From VRUE01 sp963747765 (GTDB lineage: Bacteria > Actinomycetota > Thermoleophilia > Solirubrobacterales > 70-9): 64,000 bases of DNA. A program made the translations under genes and the position numbers. The DNA lies in contig CAVVGH010000013.1 of NCBI GenBank assembly GCA_963747765.1, positions 1 to 64,000 of the forward strand, read 5' to 3'. Each line of letters starts with the position of its first letter. Position 1 is the first letter of the stretch. Of the stretch, positions 48,323 to 59,316 are shown piece after piece. Under the pieces are notes generated by a model. It ran no database searches. It was not told the origin of the DNA and saw nothing but the letters and a program-made list of their open reading frames with translations.

Positions 48323-49732
48323 TCAGCCGATGGGCGGGCGCTTGTCCGCCCAGGGGCGCTCGGCCTCGAGCTGGGCGGCGAGCGAGAGAAGCGTGGCCTC
48401 GTCGCCGGGGCGGCCGACGATCTGGACGGCCAGCGGCATGCCGTCGGGGGCAAAGCCGGCCGGCACCGACATCGCCGGGTTGCCGAGGTGGTTCCACGGG
48501 ACGCAGTAGGGGTAGAAGCGGCTCATCCCGATCGCCGTCCACAGTGCGCCGCGCCCCTGCCAGCGGCGCACCGGCAGCGCCGTGCCGCCCATCACCGGCG
48601 TGACCAGCACATCGTGGCTCTCGAAGATCGCGTTGATGCGGGCGATGTCGGCCGCGCGGCCCTCACCCAGCGCGCGCTCGTAGAGCCTCCCGGGCAGCAG
48701 GCCCCCCAGGCGCCCGAAGCCACGCGTGCGCCGTTCGAGCCGCTCCGGATGCGGGACTTCCTCGACAGCCTTCGCCACCCCGCCGAGGAAACGCAGGGTG
48801 ATGCTGTCGCCGATCCGCCCCCAATCGGGGTCGCGGGGGGCGACCTCGTGCCCGAGCGAGCGGAGCAGCTCGGCCGTCTCCGCGACCGCGCCCTTCGCCT
48901 CGTCGGAGACCGTGGGCGGCGCCACCGCTCGCGGTGCCGCGGTCGAGTAGGCGACGCGCAGCTTGCCCGGCGCCGTTCGCGCCGCCTCGACGAATGGCCG
49001 GTCGAGAGGCGGTGGCGCCTCCGGCTCGCGCGAGCCGCCGGAGACGACGTCGAGCCATAGCGCGGTGTCGAGCACCGAGCGGCTGAGGCAGCCGAGGACG
49101 GCCAGGCCGTCCCAGCCTTCGAGGTCGGGGCCCAGCGAGACGCGCCCGCGCGAGGGCTTGAGACCGAACAGGCCGCAGGAGGCGGCCGGGATGCGGATCG
49201 AGCCCGCCCCGTCGCCCGCCGAGGCGATCGGCACCAGCCCGGCCGCGACCGCAGCCGCACTGCCACCGCTCGAGCCGCCCGGGGTGCGCTGCGGGTTCCA
49301 GGGGTTGCGGGTGACGCCGTAGGTCGCCGACTCGGTGAAGCCGCAGATCGCCATCTCCGGCAGCAGCGTCAGACCGATCACGATCGCGCCCGCCTCGCGC
49401 AACCGCCGCACCATCTCCGAGTCGGCGGTGGCCGGCTCGTCGAATGCGTCGGTGCCAAACGTCTTCACCTCGCCGACGACGTCGACTTCGTCCTTGATCG
49501 CAATTGGCACCCCCAGCAGCGGGCGTTCCTCGCCCGCCGCCAATCGCGCCTCAGCCTGCTCGGCTTCGAGCAGTGCTCGCTCGGCGAGAACCTTGCGGAA
49601 TGCGTTGAGTTGAGGGTCGAGGCGTTCGATCCGTCCCAGGCAGAGGCGCACCAGCTCGCTCGGCGAGATCTCACCGGCCCGCACCATCTCCGCCTGCCTC
49701 GCCGCTCCGGCGAATGCAATCTCCTCGCTCAC
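48323..49732 (-). CDS. Amidase-signature family hydrolase
   Basis: 469 aa from GTG at 49732. Catalytic Ser-cisSer-Lys triad is visible: PIAIKDEVDV (Lys, about 77), and the Gly/Ser-rich TPGGSSGGSAAAVAAGLVP (about 147-165) followed by GDGAGSIRIPAASCGLFGLK with the nucleophile Ser. C-terminal NHLGNPAMSVPAGF matches the family. Hydrolyses amide bonds; these enzymes range from GatA to nonspecific amidases. With no gatB or gatC nearby, a catabolic amidase is more likely than the tRNA amidotransferase. Confidence 0.9.
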   Translation of the reverse strand: MSEEIAFAGAARQAEMVRAGEISPSELVRLCLGRIERLDPQLNAFRKVLAERALLEAEQAEARLAAGEERPLLGVPIAIKDEVDVVGEVKTFGTDAFDEPATADSEMVRRLREAGAIVIGLTLLPEMAICGFTESATYGVTRNPWNPQRTPGGSSGGSAAAVAAGLVPIASAGDGAGSIRIPAASCGLFGLKPSRGRVSLGPDLEGWDGLAVLGCLSRSVLDTALWLDVVSGGSREPEAPPPLDRPFVEAARTAPGKLRVAYSTAAPRAVAPPTVSDEAKGAVAETAELLRSLGHEVAPRDPDWGRIGDSITLRFLGGVAKAVEEVPHPERLERRTRGFGRLGGLLPGRLYERALGEGRAADIARINAIFESHDVLVTPVMGGTALPVRRWQGRGALWTAIGMSRFYPYCVPWNHLGNPAMSVPAGFAPDGMPLAVQIVGRPGDEATLLSLAAQLEAERPWADKRPPIG

Positions 49733-49788
49733 GGCGGGGAGGCTATTAGGATTTTCCCGAGCGCGGATTCCACTGGCGGGATCGGCCC

Positions 49789-51999
49789 TCAGGCCTCCGC
49801 CGGCTCGGCCTGGGCCGCTTCGGGCTGGACACTGCCGCCCTCGAAGGAGAGGTCCGGAAGCATCCGGTCTAGCCAGACCGGCATCCACCAGTTCCAGCTG
49901 CCCAGCAGCTTCATCGCCGCGGGGACCAGAATCAGCCGCACCAGCGTCGCATCGAGGGCGATCGCCACAGCGGAGCCGAGGCCGAGCTCTTTGATCGACG
50001 GAACCCCGGTGAGGACGAAGACGGCGAACACCGAGCTCATGATCAGCGCCGCCGAGGAGATCGTGCGGGCGCTCGTCGAGAGGCCCTCGGCAACCGCCCG
50101 TTCGTTGTCGCCGTGTTCCATGTAGCGCTCGCGGATGCGGGACATGAGAAAGACCTCGTAGTCCATCGAGAGGCCGAAGACGACCGCGAAGATCAGCGGG
50201 ACGTTGATCGTGTCGAGCGCTCCCAGGCTTTCGAAGCCAAGCAGGCTGTCCAGCCAGCCCCACTGGAAAATCGTGACGAGGATGCCGAAGGCGGCACCAA
50301 TCGAGAGGAGGTTCATGAGGACCGCCTTCAACGGCAGCACGAGCGAGCGCAACATCACCATCAACACCAGGAAGCTGAGCGCGAGGACGAAGCCGATGAT
50401 CTTCCAGATCGAGTTGGAGATCTGAGTGCGAGCGTCGTCGGTGCGCGCCGTTTCTCCGCCGACGTCGACCCTCGCGACCCTGCTCAACTCGGCGCGAGGG
50501 ACAACCGTGTCGCGGAGCCGGCGGACCATCGCACTCGCGGCCTTGGACTCGCTCGGGGCCCTCATCGTCGCCTCGACGAGGACGCTGCGAGTCGCGTAAG
50601 AGGGCCCGGAGACGGCACTGAGGCCGGGCTCAGAGCGCAGGCCGCGCACCAGAGAGCCGACCGCGCCGCGATCCGGAGCGCCGGGGAACGTCGCGACGAT
50701 CTGCACCGGGTCCGTGCCTCCCCCCACCGCCCGGGAGGCAAGTTCGTTGCCGACCCGAACGTCGTTGCCCGCCGGGAACTGGCCGAGCGCCTCCGTGCCG
50801 GTTTCCAGCGAGAGCACCGGCGAGGCCAGGAACAGGAGCACCGCGGTCGTGCCCGTCACCGCGAGCCAGGGACGGGCCATGACCCGCCGCGTCCAGCGCA
50901 CCCAAAAGCCGCTGCTGCCATCCGTCGCAGCCGGCGGCGGCCGGCGCGAAACGAACCGCAGCAGGCGCGCAACCACGCCACCGGGCAGCACGCGGTCTCC
51001 AAGCATCGCAATCAGCACCGGCAACAGCGTCGTCGCCGTGAGGATCGAGACGGCGACGACCGTCATCGCGCCGAGCGCCATCGAGCGCAGTGCCTGGTTA
51101 TCGACCATCCAGAGCCCGGCCAGCGAGACGATCACCGCCAACCCCGAGAACGCGACCGCCAGGCCCGAGGTGGAGAGCGCCTCGGCACGAGCCTCCGCCT
51201 CGCCCCGCCCCGCCTGGCGCTCCTCGCGGTAGCGAGCGAGGATGAACAGGGAGTAGTCGACCGCGACCCCGATCCCGATCATCGAGGCCATGTTGGTCAC
51301 GAACACAGACGTCGACATCTGCAGGGAGATGAAGTAGATGAGGGCGCCGGTCACGATCACGCTGACGAAGCCCAGCGCCAGCGGCAACGCCGCGGCGGCC
51401 AGCGAGCCGAAGACAACGAGGAGGATCAGCGCGACGATCGGGAAACCACCTCGCTCGGCCGTCGCGAGGTCGCGCTTGGAGAGGTCCTGCATTCCCGCCC
51501 AGACGCTCGGCTGTCCGGCGAGGTAGGCGGTCACGCCACGCCGAGCCGTGCCCGGGTCAAGCGCGGAGCGCAGCTTGACGGCGGAGTCGATCAGCCGATC
51601 GGCCGACTGGTTGCTGCGCAATGGCAGCATCGCCGTGCCAGAGCGTCGCAGCTCGAGTTCGGCACGGCGGGCGACCGGGGGCGGCAGCGTCAGGCGATCC
51701 AGGCCGGCGACCGCGCCCTGCACCCGGCCGACAGCAGCGGCCAGGCTCGCGGGCGATGTCTCCGGTACGGCACGCAGCAACACCGCGATGCCGTTGGCCT
51801 CGCCCCCGAAGTGCCGCTTCAGCGAATCGCTCACGGACTTCGACTGGCTTCCCGGTACGTCGAAACCGCCACCGGTTAGGTGGTCGGTCTGACGCGAGGC
51901 GAGAGGCAGTGCGAGAGCGACGACCACGACCCAAACGGCCAGTACCCAGCGCCGGCGGCGGCCCAGGAACCTCGCGAGTCTGGTCATCGGCACACGCAT
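49789..51999 (-). CDS. MMPL/RND-superfamily transporter
   Basis: 736 aa with the duplicated RND layout: a first helix (about 19-36), an external loop, five helices (about 190-340), a second external loop and a second set of helices (about 545-700). IGIGVAVDYSLFILARYREE and VVFGLSMDYEVFLMSRIRER carry the charged residues of the proton relay. MmpL proteins export lipids or drugs using proton motive force. The TetR-type gene lies directly upstream on the same strand, and a 14-bp palindrome abuts its start codon. Confidence 0.92.
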   Translation of the reverse strand: MRVPMTRLARFLGRRRRWVLAVWVVVVALALPLASRQTDHLTGGGFDVPGSQSKSVSDSLKRHFGGEANGIAVLLRAVPETSPASLAAAVGRVQGAVAGLDRLTLPPPVARRAELELRRSGTAMLPLRSNQSADRLIDSAVKLRSALDPGTARRGVTAYLAGQPSVWAGMQDLSKRDLATAERGGFPIVALILLVVFGSLAAAALPLALGFVSVIVTGALIYFISLQMSTSVFVTNMASMIGIGVAVDYSLFILARYREERQAGRGEAEARAEALSTSGLAVAFSGLAVIVSLAGLWMVDNQALRSMALGAMTVVAVSILTATTLLPVLIAMLGDRVLPGGVVARLLRFVSRRPPPAATDGSSGFWVRWTRRVMARPWLAVTGTTAVLLFLASPVLSLETGTEALGQFPAGNDVRVGNELASRAVGGGTDPVQIVATFPGAPDRGAVGSLVRGLRSEPGLSAVSGPSYATRSVLVEATMRAPSESKAASAMVRRLRDTVVPRAELSRVARVDVGGETARTDDARTQISNSIWKIIGFVLALSFLVLMVMLRSLVLPLKAVLMNLLSIGAAFGILVTIFQWGWLDSLLGFESLGALDTINVPLIFAVVFGLSMDYEVFLMSRIRERYMEHGDNERAVAEGLSTSARTISSAALIMSSVFAVFVLTGVPSIKELGLGSAVAIALDATLVRLILVPAAMKLLGSWNWWMPVWLDRMLPDLSFEGGSVQPEAAQAEPAEA

Positions 52000-52013
52000 T
52001 GGCTGGCCAGCCA
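52000..52013 (-). promoter_or_regulatory. Candidate operator, 14-bp perfect palindrome at the MMPL start
   Basis: TGGCTGGCCAGCCA lies directly next to the MMPL start codon. Perfect inverted repeats of this size in this position are typical TetR operators. The regulator at 52134-52742 is the obvious candidate. Confidence 0.5.
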
Positions 52014-52133
52014 GCCTCCCGCATATCCCGTGTGCGCTGTGTGAGAAACCTCACGCTCCCAGCCCTCATGTGGAGGAGTCGCGAAATGCGCCCGGGGACT
52101 CGAAAAAAACGCTTCGCCGCTGAGCTGCGGGGC

Positions 52134-52742
52134 CTACTCGCTGACCAGCAGGTAGCGAGCCGACGCGGCACCGACGCCCAGCGCGCCGCTGAGGTCGCGG
52201 CCGGGATCGGACAGCGCCTGAAGCGCGAAGCCATCCCCCACGGCAAACAGATAGGAGACGATCGCCTCCGCGTCGTAGCGCAGGCTGAGGACTCCCTCCC
52301 GCTCCTTGGCCTTGAAGATCTCGGCGACGTGGGAGCGGGTCCGTTCGAACAGCTGCCCGACCTCCTTGCGGATGTCCGGGTTGCTCCTCCCCGCGCTGAA
52401 CAGCTCGTAGAGGAGGAGGAAGAAATCGGGTTCGTGCTCGATCAGGCCGGTGAGGCTGGCGACAAGCACGTCGAGGACGTCGTCGACCGTCTCGGCCTTG
52501 GCGAGCGGCTCGTTCAACCGGGTTACCCGGAGCTCCGTGTCCCGCCGGACGACCTCGACCAGCAGCCGCTCCTTGGTCCCAAAGTAGTAGTGGAGAAGCC
52601 CCCGGCTCACCCCCGCTTGGCGGGCAACGTGCTCGAAGGTCGACCCCGCAGCGCCCCGCTGGGCAACGCTGTCGCGCATCGCATCGACGATGCGCTGTGC
52701 CTTTTCCCCACTCAGCTCGCGCTCTTTGGCTGCCGCCTCCAT
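52134..52742 (-). CDS. TetR/AcrR-family regulator
   Basis: 202 aa from ATG (MEAAAKERELSGEKAQRIVD). N-terminal HTH: VAQRGAAGSTFEHVARQAGV, then SRGLLHYYFGTKERLLVEVV (about 25-65), the standard TetR pattern. The rest is an effector-binding helical bundle. It likely represses the downstream MMPL transporter and may respond to a lipid or drug; ligand unknown. Confidence 0.9.
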   Translation of the reverse strand: MEAAAKERELSGEKAQRIVDAMRDSVAQRGAAGSTFEHVARQAGVSRGLLHYYFGTKERLLVEVVRRDTELRVTRLNEPLAKAETVDDVLDVLVASLTGLIEHEPDFFLLLYELFSAGRSNPDIRKEVGQLFERTRSHVAEIFKAKEREGVLSLRYDAEAIVSYLFAVGDGFALQALSDPGRDLSGALGVGAASARYLLVSE

Positions 52743-52826
52743 CGACCAGCAGTCTATGAGTTCATCCGGAGACGCCCGACGCACCTCTGGCGAGGCCCGG
52801 GGACGGCGAGCGGGATGTCGCGGCGC

Positions 52827-53270
52827 CTACGAGCCGTTGATGCTGGTCGTGCTGGTGTACTCGAACTCCTCCTCGGCACCGAAGAGGGCGTCCAGCACGG
52901 ACTTGCGAGCGTCCTCGCTGAGGACGAGTGCGATCCCGGCGGCAACCAGCCCGAAGAGGATGAGGCGGCCGAGCCGGCTCTTCCGGCGTCGCCTGGGCGC
53001 ACGCAGCTGTTCAGAGGCCTGCCGCAGGTTGTCGGCGGCGGTGCGCAGGTCCTTCTGGACCTTCTTGTCGCTGGTGACGGCGGCGGCTGGACTCTTGCCG
53101 TTGCGGGTCGCCCGCGAGTAGGCCCCGCGTGCTGCCTCAAAGGCGCCGCGAAGGCTGTTGCGCAGCTCCTCGTCCTCGACCAGGCGCTGCAGGTAGGGAT
53201 TGTCCCGTGCCGCCGAGTACAGGTCAGCCGCGCGATCGGCAGTCTGGGTCGCCCGAGTTGTCTTCGCCAT
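52827..53270 (-). CDS. Hypothetical protein with one membrane helix, 147 aa
   Basis: ATG preceded by AGGAGAAGG. Helical, charged N-terminal part (about 1-95, with LYSAARDNPYLQRLVEDEEL and KVQKDLRTAADNLRQASEQL that could form a coiled coil), an Arg-rich patch (APRRRRKSRLGRL), one hydrophobic segment (about 107-122) and an acidic end EEEFEYTSTTSINGS. A short cytosolic scaffold or apolipoprotein-like protein is possible; not recognised. Confidence 0.65.
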   Translation of the reverse strand: MAKTTRATQTADRAADLYSAARDNPYLQRLVEDEELRNSLRGAFEAARGAYSRATRNGKSPAAAVTSDKKVQKDLRTAADNLRQASEQLRAPRRRRKSRLGRLILFGLVAAGIALVLSEDARKSVLDALFGAEEEFEYTSTTSINGS

Positions 53271-53326
53271 GCCTTCTCCTCGCTTGCAGTCTTCTGGTGC
53301 CTGTTGAGGATAGCCCGTCCAACACG

Positions 53327-54865
53327 TCAAGGAGGACCGATCCCGTCGAGCAACACGCCATTGGAGCCGAAGTTCAGGTCCGCCTCACGCACCCTGCGCA
53401 GCCGCAGGCGAGCCAGTTCCGGGCCGGGCAGCGCGTAGCGCCTCAGATACAGGCCGCCGACGCGCTGGTAGCCAACCTGGCCGAAGCGCGGCCCAAGCAG
53501 GCCGGAGGGAACGGGCGGAGCGGGACCGTTGGAGACGAAGTCGACCTCGTGCACGAACCAGGTGAACCGATCCGCCGGTTGGGCCTGGAACGAGCCGGTC
53601 GACAGGTAGTAGCGAAGGGCCGCGTGACCCAGCGTCCAACTGACGATCGCGCGGGGAGCGTCCGGTTCTCCGAGGCGGGCTGCCACGGCCCGCCAGTCGG
53701 GCCGCTGCAATGCGGGCGAGACGCTCGCCAGGACGCAGAACCCGAACGAGTACACGGTCAGCACCGCGGCAAGGACGGCACCGGCCCGACGGGCGTCGCG
53801 CAGGGTCGTCGCAACGCCGATCGCGACGAGCAGCGGGACCAGAGCCGGGATCAGGTTGCGAGCGAAGACATAGTCCTCGCCGGGTATGAGCAGCGCGATG
53901 GCAAGCGGCACGGCGACGGTGGCAGAGCCGATCGCCAGCATGCGGCCGGCCCCGCGCCTCTCGCTGCGGCTCCCGCGCAGGCCGAGCAGGGCCAGCGCCG
54001 CGACGATCGAGAGGAGGGGCAGGAGCGCCGGCAGCGGCCGGTTGGCCTGGGCGATGATGTCCCCCGTCTCGCCGACGGCAAAGGTGACGGGCGCCTCCCA
54101 GAGGCGGTTGAGAAGGCTTCGGTCGCCGATCCATTCGGCATGTCCGAGCGACATCTGGTGAAGCGCGAGCGGCGCCAGCAGAAGGCCCGCGGCAGCGACG
54201 ATCCAGAGGCCCGCGAGCGTTTCCCTGCCGCGCCTGCGCAGCAACCACAGGGCCTCCAGCGCGACCGGGAACACCGCGAAGTAGTGGGTCGCCAGGGCCA
54301 GCGCCGAGACGACTCCCCAGCGCCTCAGGTCCTTCCCTCCGGCGTCCAGCGCGCGAAGGAAGAAGAGAGCGGCCAGCGCGGTGAGGAGGACGAGGAGCGC
54401 GTAGCCGCGCGCCTCCTGCGAATACCAGAGAAGCATCGGGTTGACGGCGACCAGGGCCGCGGCGACGATTCCGGCGCGCCGCCCGGCCAGCTCGCCTCCG
54501 AGCAGGTAGGCGACCGGGACGGTGGCCGCGCCGGCCAGCGCCGAGAGCGAGCGCAACCCGAACTCCCCGGTGCCGGTGAGCTGTGTCCAGATCCAGGCCA
54601 GCGCGTAGTAGAGCGGCGGCGCCGACTCGCTGAACCCAACCGCTTCCATTGCGTGCCAGAAGCCGTCGCGCAGCACGCGGCTGGCGGTGACTATCTCGTC
54701 GTGGTGATAGGCCTGGATACCGAGTGTCGAAAACCGCAGGGCGGCCGCAAGAACGGTCAGGCCGGCAACGATCCAGAAGGTGCGCGACCGGGCGCGCAGC
54801 CTCTCTCGCGCCGCCTCGAACAGAATCGACAGGCTGCCCCTGCCCAGCGCCTCGGCGGCCTCCAT
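53327..54865 (-). CDS. GT39-like (PMT/ArnT-type) membrane glycosyltransferase
   Basis: 512 aa, about eleven membrane helices and a soluble end. The first loop has AYHHDEIVTASRVLRDGFWH with the acidic residue used by GT-C enzymes, then FSESAPPLYYALAWIWTQLT, the usual second signature, and RRAGIVAAALVAVNPMLLWY, SQEARGYAL. Transfers sugars from polyprenyl phosphate to an acceptor outside the membrane; the acceptor is unknown. Ends 5 bp after the lon stop region on the same strand, so it may be read through from lon. Confidence 0.8.
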   Translation of the reverse strand: MEAAEALGRGSLSILFEAARERLRARSRTFWIVAGLTVLAAALRFSTLGIQAYHHDEIVTASRVLRDGFWHAMEAVGFSESAPPLYYALAWIWTQLTGTGEFGLRSLSALAGAATVPVAYLLGGELAGRRAGIVAAALVAVNPMLLWYSQEARGYALLVLLTALAALFFLRALDAGGKDLRRWGVVSALALATHYFAVFPVALEALWLLRRRGRETLAGLWIVAAAGLLLAPLALHQMSLGHAEWIGDRSLLNRLWEAPVTFAVGETGDIIAQANRPLPALLPLLSIVAALALLGLRGSRSERRGAGRMLAIGSATVAVPLAIALLIPGEDYVFARNLIPALVPLLVAIGVATTLRDARRAGAVLAAVLTVYSFGFCVLASVSPALQRPDWRAVAARLGEPDAPRAIVSWTLGHAALRYYLSTGSFQAQPADRFTWFVHEVDFVSNGPAPPVPSGLLGPRFGQVGYQRVGGLYLRRYALPGPELARLRLRRVREADLNFGSNGVLLDGIGPP

Positions 54866-54870
54866 GATGC

Positions 54871-57251
<2,381 letters not shown>

Positions 57252-57252
<1 letters not shown>

Positions 57253-57695
57253 CACTCTCGCCCGATCGGCACGCGGCGAGTGGTTTCGCCGGGATCGCGC
57301 AATGGCAGGTCGATCCGCAGCACACCGTCCTCGTAGGTTGCCGCTGCGCGCTCGGGGTCGACGTCGACCTGGAGCTCGACGACGCGGCGAAACGGGCCGG
57401 AGGGGATCTCGACCTGCTGATAGACCCTTCCCTCGGTCTCCTGCACCGGACGCTCGCCGACGACTGCCAGGCGGCGACCGCTGATCTCTATCCCGACCTC
57501 GTCGAGGTTGACGCCCGCGAGGTCGACCTTGACGACCGCTCGCTGCGGGTCGCCGCAGTAGTAGACGTCGACGTTCGGGGAAAAGCCGGTCGTGCGCCGG
57601 CTGACATAGGTGGCCCGTCCCCAGGCGTCGCCCAGCATCTGGTCCATCTCGCGCCGCATGCGGGCGAAGTTGGCAAACACGTCACGCTCTGGCAT
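57252..57695 (-). CDS. Hsp20/alpha-crystallin family chaperone
   Basis: 147 aa from ATG. FARMRREMDQMLGDAWG opens it; the alpha-crystallin domain runs about 42-145 with VDVYYCGDPQRAVVKVDLAG, GVNLDEVGIEISGRRLAVVG and AATYEDGVLRIDLPL, the closing hydrophobic signature. Holds unfolding proteins without ATP. Its stop overlaps the lon start, a chaperone-protease stress operon. A 35-bp tandem array lies upstream, in its promoter area. Confidence 0.93.
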
Positions 57696-57726
57696 CGATC
57701 CAAAACATAGCGGCGCACGGGCCTTG

Positions 57727-57866
57727 CCACGGGCTGGCCGGCGCTGCCGCAGCGCTCGGCTCCACGGGCTGGCCGGCGCTGCCGCAGCGCTCGACTCCAC
57801 GGGCTGGCCGGCGCTGCCGCAGCGCTCGGCTCCACGGGCTGGCCGGCGCTGCTATGCGGCGCTCGA
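57727..57866. repeat. 35-bp tandem repeat, 4 copies, upstream of hsp20
   Basis: Four units of CCACGGGCTGGCCGGCGCTG then CCGCAGCGCTCGGCT. The fourth, diverged unit contains the stop codon of the small Cys protein gene, so the array looks like an expansion of that gene's 3' end. Each unit includes inverted GGCCGGC and AGCGCT motifs. It lies in the region that must also hold the hsp20-lon promoter. Confidence 0.9.
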
Positions 57867-58064
57867 CTTGGGTGCCGCCCAGCGGGATTCGGGTGTCGCC
57901 CAGCGCGGCGGCCGGGTGAGGAGAACCGGCTGGCGGGGGGGCACCAGCCCCTCGGGGCGATTCGGGCGAAACGTCGTGCAGGGCTCCTCCAGCTCCAGCG
58001 CACAGAGGAGGTTCTTGCGGAAGTAGCAGTCGTCGCAGCTGGGGGGCTTGGGCTTGCGGGACAT
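57852..58064 (-). CDS. Small Cys-containing protein, 70 aa
   Basis: ATG start at 58064. MSRKPKPPSCDDCYFRKNLL, then CALELEEPCTTFRPNRPEG gives four Cys in Cx2C...C...C spacing, compatible with a small zinc site. The last ~25 residues (after VPPRQPVLL) seem low-complexity and touch the tandem repeats, so the end may be recent. Not recognised; divergent from the hydroxylase gene. Confidence 0.6.
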   Translation of the reverse strand: MSRKPKPPSCDDCYFRKNLLCALELEEPCTTFRPNRPEGLVPPRQPVLLTRPPRWATPESRWAAPKSSAA

Positions 58065-58203
58065 CGCGGCGCATCTTGCCATCGCCGGGGCGCGGCCGCG
58101 GCACCCATTTCCGCAAAGCGCAATCTCTTTGGAACGAGACCGTCACATCTTCCCCGCGTCTTGCGAACGTCTCATGCGGCGCCGCTACCATTTGGGTGCG
58201 CGG

Positions 58204-58830
58204 ATGGAAGCCCAAGACCGCACCGAGAAGCTCGCGGCCTCGCCGCCGCTCTTCGAGAGCGAGTTCTTCAACGCCTTCTCGCGGGTGCACCCGGCGATCC
58301 CGGCGCTGGTCTTCGTGCCGGTGGTCGTCGCCATGGAGTGGCTGGCTGCCGACCGGGGCTTGGTCGCCTGGCAGCTGCTGGCGCTGAGCATCGGCGGGAT
58401 TGGCATCTGGACGCTGACCGAGTACTGGCTCCACCGACTCGTCTTCCACTGGGAGCCCGACAACGCATTCGGGCACCGGATGCACTTCATCATCCACGGC
58501 ATCCACCACGACCACCCCAACGACAAGCTCCGCCTGGTCATGCCGCCGGCCGTGTCGATCCCCCTCGCCGCGCTCTTCCTCCTGACCTTCACGGCGGTCC
58601 TCGGCACTCCGGAGGCCTATCCCGTCTTCGGGGGATTCATCGGCGGCTACCTGTTCTACGACTACACGCACTACTACGTGCACCACTTCGTACCGAGGTC
58701 CGCCCTCGGGCGGCGCCTGCGAGAGCAGCACATGCGCCACCACTTCCAGGATCACCGCTACGGCTTCGGCGTCTCCTCGCCGATCTGGGACGTCGTCTTC
58801 CGCACCCTGCCGCGGAGACGGACCCGCTGA
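58204..58830 (+). CDS. Fatty acid hydroxylase / sterol desaturase superfamily protein
   Basis: 208 aa from ATG at 58204 (an ATG at 58174 is possible). Four membrane helices and the histidine motifs that bind two irons: HRLVFHW (about 81-87), HFIIHGIHHDHPNDK (about 99-113), YVHHFVP, and HMRHHFQDHRYGFGV (about 180-194). Close to fatty acid 2-hydroxylases. Adds an oxygen to an acyl chain or modifies a lipid ring; substrate unknown. Next to an acyl-CoA desaturase at 59317, so a lipid-modification cluster is likely. Confidence 0.88.
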   Translation: MEAQDRTEKLAASPPLFESEFFNAFSRVHPAIPALVFVPVVVAMEWLAADRGLVAWQLLALSIGGIGIWTLTEYWLHRLVFHWEPDNAFGHRMHFIIHGIHHDHPNDKLRLVMPPAVSIPLAALFLLTFTAVLGTPEAYPVFGGFIGGYLFYDYTHYYVHHFVPRSALGRRLREQHMRHHFQDHRYGFGVSSPIWDVVFRTLPRRRTR

Positions 58831-58875
58831 GGCCCTCCAGCGCTCGCCGCCCGGGCCCCAATCTGGATGAGTCGT

Positions 58876-59093
58876 GCCTATCCGGTTCGCTCCAACGCGA
58901 CCTCTGTGCACGGCTGAACCCCTTGCCCCCGCATACGTGGGTTTAAAGACCAGTCATTGAAGATCGGGGCTTCGGCTCCGCGCGTCGCCACCCTGATCGA
59001 ACGCGACCGACGAGGCGAGGCCGGCGCGCACTGGATCGAACGGGACCGGCGAGGCGAGGCCGGGCGCGCTCTGGCGCGAACCGGATACGCATG
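58876..59093. mobile_element. MITE-like element, 218 bp, related to 47587-47765
   Basis: Left GCCTATCCGGTTCGCTCC and right GCGAACCGGATACGCATG are inverted. Flanking 11-bp segments GGATGAGTCGT (58865-58875) and AGATGAGTAGT (59094-59104) agree at 9 positions. An internal segment duplicates about 40 bp (GCGAGGCGAGGCCGGSGCGC twice). No coding potential. The right repeat lies inside the next inverted-repeat element, so this one probably landed in its end. Confidence 0.8.
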
Positions 59094-59261
59094 AGATGAG
59101 TAGTTCCACGGTCAGGTGTGACTGGGGACGCGCCTGTCCAAGCAGATCGAGGACGCAGGGCGCAGCCTTTGCCGGTGGGCAATGGCAAGCCCGAGGACGA
59201 AGAGCTGCGCAGTGTGCCAGGCACGTCATCCAGGCGTGTCTGGTCGTGGAACTACTCATCT
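59094..59261. mobile_element. 168-bp element with 16-17-bp terminal inverted repeats
   Basis: AGATGAGTAGTTCCAC(G) at 59094-59110 and its complement (C)GTGGAACTACTCATCT at 59245-59261. The inner sequence (GTCCAAGCAGATCGAGGACG, GGGCAATGGCAAGCC) shows no gene. Family not recognised. It fills the gap between the hydroxylase and the desaturase together with the MITE. Confidence 0.7.
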
Positions 59262-59316
59262 TGGGGGGTCCGGGATCTCCAATGCTCGTTACATCTCATC
59301 CCGATGGCCGTAACCG

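Noticed and set aside
50113..51879. A 588-codon plus-strand frame antisense to the MMPL gene
   Set aside because: Strongly Arg/His/Asp-biased shadow without motifs; the MMPL protein on the other strand is full length.
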